From: Oscillospiraceae bacterium
GTDB lineage: Bacteria > Bacillota > Clostridia > Oscillospirales > Oscillospiraceae
NCBI GenBank assembly: GCA_902766215.1
Contig: CACXCV010000231.1
Span: 1-9,423, forward strand
Reading direction: 5' to 3'
Length of the DNA: 9,423 bases
The notes beneath the pieces are model-generated. The model did no database searches and was not told the DNA's origin. It saw only the letters and a list, made by a program, of their open reading frames with translations. Shown here piece by piece: positions 6,847 to 9,423 of this stretch (position 1 is the stretch's first letter; each line of letters opens with the position of its first letter). The position numbers and the translations under genes were made by a program.

Positions 6847-6924
6847 CCACTTTTCAAAAACATTACAAAAAGTTAGTAATCTCCCCGTGTGAACCGTGCG
6901 AAAAAGCCGCGTCAGCGCAGAAAA

Positions 6925-6956
6925 CCGCCCGGCGATTCAGTCGAATCGCCGGGCGG
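6925..6956 (-). terminator. Intrinsic terminator of the kinase/ECF-S operon
   Basis: CCGCCCGGCGATTC (6925-6938) and GAATCGCCGGGCGG (6943-6956) form a perfect 14-bp stem with loop AGTC. On the minus strand it follows the ECF-S stop at 6966 by 9 bases and is followed directly by TTTT. The tail TTTTCTGCG is the same as that behind the terminator at 3575-3605. Confidence 0.88.
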
Positions 6957-6965
6957 CGGACAGGC

Positions 6966-7529
6966 TTATGCCGATTGCTTCTTTTTGCCGGCGTCATACT
7001 GCACCAGGCCGGCCCGGCCCAGGATCACCATCAGTGCCGGGATAAGCACCAGCTGCAGGATGATGCCGGGGACAGCGTTGACAAACGCGCCAGCCAGGAA
7101 CAGCTTCCAGGTGAAGACCTCGCCGGCCACGCCGGTCATGACCACGCGCACCACACCCCACACCACGCGGCCGAGCAGCATGGCGCTGATCAGTGAGATG
7201 TAGAGGCTGACGACGTTCTTCCGCGGCAGCAGCCGGTACAGCAGGCCGGTCACGATGCCATAGACGGCCAGCTCAAAGGCCATGGCCACCGCCGTCAGCA
7301 GCGGGGGCATGCCAAACATCAGATGGCGCAGCAGTGGCAGGACAAAGCCCACCACGCCGCCATACTGCCAGCCGCAGATAAATCCGCAGAGCAGAACCGG
7401 GATGTGCATGGGCAGCAGCATGCTGCCCACCTGAGGCACCTGCCCCGTGACAAAGGGCAGGACAATGCCCAGGGCAAGGAACATGGCCGACAGGACCAGG
7501 TTTTTGATGTAGCGATTGCCGTGTTTCAT
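6966..7529 (-). CDS. ECF transporter S (substrate-binding) component
   Basis: A 187-residue, very hydrophobic protein with about six membrane segments, the usual size for an S component of energy-coupling-factor vitamin transporters. Helix 1 carries the Ala15-x-x-x-Ala19 pattern (SAMFLALG) by which S components contact EcfT. The loop LLPMHIPVLLCGF (38-50) is characteristic of one Firmicute subgroup whose members are given varied substrates, so pantothenate, pyridoxine, queuosine precursors or others cannot be separated by eye. No EcfA or EcfT genes are nearby, so it would use an energising module shared across the genome. ATG 7529 is preferred because AAGGAG (7540-7545) precedes it; the upstream GTG at 7568 has no ribosome site. 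It lies 45 bases after the kinase stop, in the same operon, and is followed by the terminator at 6925-6956. Confidence 0.88.
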   Translation of the reverse strand: MKHGNRYIKNLVLSAMFLALGIVLPFVTGQVPQVGSMLLPMHIPVLLCGFICGWQYGGVVGFVLPLLRHLMFGMPPLLTAVAMAFELAVYGIVTGLLYRLLPRKNVVSLYISLISAMLLGRVVWGVVRVVMTGVAGEVFTWKLFLAGAFVNAVPGIILQLVLIPALMVILGRAGLVQYDAGKKKQSA

Positions 7530-7539
7530 ATTTTGCTTT

Positions 7540-7545
7540 CTCCTT
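7540..7545 (-). promoter_or_regulatory. Shine-Dalgarno that fixes the ECF-S start at 7529
   Basis: AAGGAG on the minus strand lies 10 bases before ATG 7529. The alternative GTG start at 7568 is only 6 bases after the kinase stop and has no such site. Confidence 0.7.
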
Positions 7546-7574
7546 TTCTCTTTCTTGTGCGGCTGCACTGCGGC

Positions 7575-8621
7575 TCACGGCGCCGTGTTGTCCACGGTAA
7601 TCATCGCGTGCTGCCGCACGGCGCAGGCCGCGTGATAGCGCTCCTCCATGGGGATCCAGCGCTGCAGGAATATCTGCACATACGCACCCTCCCGCTGTCG
7701 CAGGCGGCGCAGCTGCTCCTCCGGACTGCAGTCTACAAACACCGTCAGGTCATAGCTCTCCCGTAGCAGGGGATGCAGGCAATAGCTCCCCTCCACCACG
7801 GTCAGCGGCAGCCGGGGCAGCGTTGCCGGCTGCCGGAGCTGCTGCGTGCCGCAGTCAAAGGCGCGGCAGACGATGCTCTGCCCATTTTGCAGCGGCTGGA
7901 GCACCTCCTGCCGGAAGCGTGCCAGGGCGATGTTGCCGCCGGGGGTCTGCTCCCAGTCGGCAGTCCGTTGAGCCACTGGCAGATAATAGTCGTCCATGTG
8001 CAGCACGTTGCAAGGCGTCAGCGCCGCAATCAGGGCGGCAAGGGTTGTCTTGCCGCTGCCACAGCGCCCGTCGATGGCCACCAGCGCCGGCGTGCCGCGC
8101 CGCGCCAGGCTCCACACCGCCCGCAGCGCAGGCCAGAACCGGGCATATTCCCATTCCAGCAGCCGGTACCGGGGGTGATACGCCGCGCGGTAGACCTCGC
8201 TATGGTGCACCGCCGGACAACCTGCCGTACGATACTGCGCCAGCCAGACGGCCATGCCGGGGACATCCAGCTCCGCCAGCAGGGCAAGCTTTTGCTCCAG
8301 GCCCTCCCGCGTGCCGCGGTGGGACCGGGCCGTGCGGCAAAACAGCTTCGCCAGCAGCGCCGAAGCCGCCGGAATGTCCGTCTCCCGGCCGAGGGAAAAG
8401 CGGCACAGCCCGCCGCCGATGTCCACGGGCGCGGCAGGCGGCTGCTCCGCCGGTACCTCCGCCCACTCCCGCTCCAGCAAGGCCGCAGCGTCTTCCACCG
8501 ACGGGGCCATGTGCTCTGGCCCAAACTCGCTCTGATAGGCCAGCTTGGCATAGTCCTGCGGCTGCATCAGCGGATATTTCGCCCGGTGCGCCTGCACCAC
8601 GGCGGAAAAGTCAGCGTCCAT
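7575..8621 (-). CDS. Uridine-kinase-like P-loop kinase with extra N-terminal domain
   Basis: A 348-residue cytosolic protein. The C-terminal half (about 175-348) has the uridine kinase/phosphoribulokinase fold: Walker A GRCGSGKT (185-192), HMDDYY (208-213) where the Asp pair binds metal or substrate, VEGSY (276-280), a strand VFVDCSPEE (295-302) and the arginine-rich lid RRLRQRE (305-311). Family members phosphorylate hydroxyl groups of nucleosides, pantothenate or related small molecules; the substrate is not readable. The first 165 residues (YPLMQPQDYAKLAYQSEFGP at 16-35 being the most conserved-looking part) are not part of the standard uridine kinase and I do not know their role; I recall the same fusion in other Clostridia. 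ATG 8621 follows GGGGGAGG closely. It is the first gene of a two-gene operon with the ECF S component, which suggests phosphorylation of an imported substrate. Confidence 0.82.
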   Translation of the reverse strand: MDADFSAVVQAHRAKYPLMQPQDYAKLAYQSEFGPEHMAPSVEDAAALLEREWAEVPAEQPPAAPVDIGGGLCRFSLGRETDIPAASALLAKLFCRTARSHRGTREGLEQKLALLAELDVPGMAVWLAQYRTAGCPAVHHSEVYRAAYHPRYRLLEWEYARFWPALRAVWSLARRGTPALVAIDGRCGSGKTTLAALIAALTPCNVLHMDDYYLPVAQRTADWEQTPGGNIALARFRQEVLQPLQNGQSIVCRAFDCGTQQLRQPATLPRLPLTVVEGSYCLHPLLRESYDLTVFVDCSPEEQLRRLRQREGAYVQIFLQRWIPMEERYHAACAVRQHAMITVDNTAP

Positions 8622-8705
8622 TTGTCCTCCCCCTCTGGGATCAGCTTATCCCTCAGCATACAAAGCATATGCCCATTGTACAGCCCGGCGGCGAATTTTG
8701 CAAGT

Positions 8706-8716
8706 ATTCTAGCACA
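8706..8716 (-). promoter_or_regulatory. Extended -10 promoter element for the kinase/ECF-S operon
   Basis: On the minus strand TAGAAT (8706-8711) is preceded by TGTGC, again the TRTG-extended -10. No acceptable -35 is seen at 16-18 bases, so this promoter would rely on the extended element or an activator. The expected start is near 8699. Confidence 0.5.
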
Positions 8717-8737
8717 TTTTTACCATGCCTCCGGTGG

Positions 8738-8766
8738 TTGAATTTTCATCCATTCTGGGGTATAAT
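8738..8766 (+). promoter_or_regulatory. SigA promoter of asnS
   Basis: TTGAAT (8738-8743), a 17-base spacer and a perfect TATAAT (8761-8766). The expected start near 8773 gives a leader of about 67 bases. Confidence 0.85.
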
Positions 8767-8770
8767 GCAT

Positions 8771-8786
8771 CATATCAGCATATCAG
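8771..8786 (+). repeat. Tandem 8-bp repeat at the asnS transcription start
   Basis: CATATCAG occurs twice in a row immediately after the asnS -10 box. It could be chance, or a small operator overlapping the start site; no regulator can be named. Confidence 0.4.
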
Positions 8787-8794
8787 TGAAGAAT

Positions 8795-8818
8795 CCCCGT
8801 CCGCTGCCTGCGGCGGGG
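8795..8818 (+). promoter_or_regulatory. Hairpin in the asnS leader
   Basis: CCCCG (8795-8799), bulged T, CCGC (8801-8804), loop TGCCT, GCGG (8810-8813), CGGGG (8814-8818). It ends 4 bases before the AAAGGA ribosome site at 8823-8828, so it may influence translation initiation or stabilise the messenger. No T-run follows, so it is not a terminator, and the leader is too short for a T-box. Confidence 0.5.
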
Positions 8819-8839
8819 TTACGAAAGGACTGTTTGGTT

Positions 8840-9423
8840 ATGACCCTGACCTCGGTAAAAGAGCTGTTCAAGCAAACTGCACAGTATGCGGACAAAACCG
8901 TCCGTGTGGGCGGCTGGGTGCGCTCCAACCGCGCCAGCAAAAATTTTGGCTTTCTGGTCGTCAGCGACGGTACCTTCTTCGACACGGTACAGGTGGTCTA
9001 TCACGACACCCAGGAAAACTTTGCCGCGCTGAGCAAGCTCAATGTCGGCGCCGCCGTCATTGTCGAGGGCACGTTGGTCCTCACGCCCGAGGCCAAGCAG
9101 CCCTTTGAAATTCAGGCCGCCAGCATCGAGGTGGAGGGGCCCTCCGCGCCGGACTACCCCCTGCAGAAAAAGCGCCACTCCATGGAATTTCTGCGCACCA
9201 TCCCCCATCTGCGCCCCCGCACCAACACCTTCCAGGCCGTGTTCCACGTACGCAGCCTGATTGCCTTTGCCATCCACAGCTTCTTCCAGGAGCGCGGCTT
9301 TGTCTATGTCCACACGCCGCTGATCACCGGCTCTGACTGCGAGGGCGCAGGCGAGATGTTCCAGGTGACCACGCTGCCGCTGGATCACGTTCCCATGACC
9401 GAAAGCGGCGCTGTGGACTACAA
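8840..9423 (+). CDS. asnS: Asparaginyl-tRNA synthetase, N-terminal part (cut by window end)
   Basis: The first 194 residues are present; AsnRS proteins are usually about 460 long, so more than half lies beyond the window. The enzyme charges tRNA-Asn with asparagine in the cytosol. The N-terminal OB-fold anticodon-binding domain covers about 18-100 (VRVGGWVRSNRASKNFGFL, with FFDTVQVV). The class II catalytic domain begins near 118: HLRPRTNTF (123-131) and the motif 1 region GFVYVHTP (153-160), then SDCEGAGEMFQVTT (165-178), which is diagnostic of AsnRS rather than AspRS. The ATG is preceded by AAAGGA at 8823-8828, a slightly long spacing of 11 bases. It has its own near-consensus promoter and is divergent from the kinase operon. 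The frame is intact throughout. Confidence 0.95.
   Translation, partial: MTLTSVKELFKQTAQYADKTVRVGGWVRSNRASKNFGFLVVSDGTFFDTVQVVYHDTQENFAALSKLNVGAAVIVEGTLVLTPEAKQPFEIQAASIEVEGPSAPDYPLQKKRHSMEFLRTIPHLRPRTNTFQAVFHVRSLIAFAIHSFFQERGFVYVHTPLITGSDCEGAGEMFQVTTLPLDHVPMTESGAVDY

Larger units (their letters stand above)
8622..8839. other. Divergent intergenic region between the kinase operon and asnS
   Basis: The longest gene-free stretch (218 bases) holds divergent promoters, listed separately. On the kinase side the leader of about 78 bases has two small stems: GGGAT/ATCCC at 8637-8652, and GCATA/TATGC nearby. Neither resembles a known vitamin riboswitch. The asnS side carries a tandem repeat and a hairpin. 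No small gene or RNA is recognised. Confidence 0.6.

Noticed and set aside
8622..8705. Vitamin riboswitch in the leader of the kinase/ECF-S operon
   Set aside because: Only two 5-bp stems are visible, and none of the conserved cores of the thiamine, flavin or cobalamin classes can be seen.
7773..8741. 322-codon plus-strand open frame opposite the kinase
   Set aside because: His/Gln/Arg/Pro-rich shadow of the P-loop kinase; it also covers the divergent promoter region.
8773..8839. T-box riboswitch before asnS
   Set aside because: About 67 bases is too short for the stem I, specifier loop and antiterminator, and no terminator with a T-run is present.

Overview
The window is about 60% G+C, densely packed, and reads as the chromosome of a high-GC gut Firmicute of the Oscillospiraceae/Ruminococcaceae type (Subdoligranulum, Gemmiger or Faecalibacterium relatives). 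That placement is inference. It rests on AGGAGG-type ribosome sites, TRTG-extended -10 promoters, a small clostridial pyrophosphatase-like domain, SLH and DUF11 proteins, an ECF-type vitamin transporter subunit and a CtpE-like P-type ATPase. No phage, transposase, CRISPR array, rRNA or tRNA is visible. No stretch over 300 bases lacks a gene; the longest gaps are 8622-8839 and 6785-6965.

Left part, plus strand (1-3547): a fusion of a pyrophosphatase-like domain with a Nudix hydrolase overlaps by ATGA with an exported L,D-transpeptidase carrying three SLH modules. A 100-bp gap with a striking 16-17 bp hairpin follows. Then comes a cysteine-rich protein with two DUF11 repeats and no signal peptide, ending at a hairpin that probably terminates transcription from both sides.

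Middle, minus strand (3611-6784): two separately promoted genes, a short unknown single-pass membrane protein (3611-4219) and a CtpE-like cation P-type ATPase (4346-6784). Each has a TRTG-extended -10 box, a short leader and a good Shine-Dalgarno.

Right part: a minus-strand pair (8621 to 6966) encodes a uridine-kinase-like P-loop protein with an extra N-terminal domain, then an ECF transporter S component, closed by a perfect 14-bp terminator stem. A plausible reading is uptake of a small vitamin or nucleoside followed by its phosphorylation; the substrate is not readable. Divergently, a consensus-like promoter drives asnS (asparaginyl-tRNA synthetase), cut by the window edge.

Overall this is an ordinary housekeeping/accessory region. 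The points most worth a second look are the pyrophosphatase-Nudix fusion with altered motifs, the hairpin element at 2610-2675, the DUF11 protein without export signal, and the kinase/ECF-S pair.
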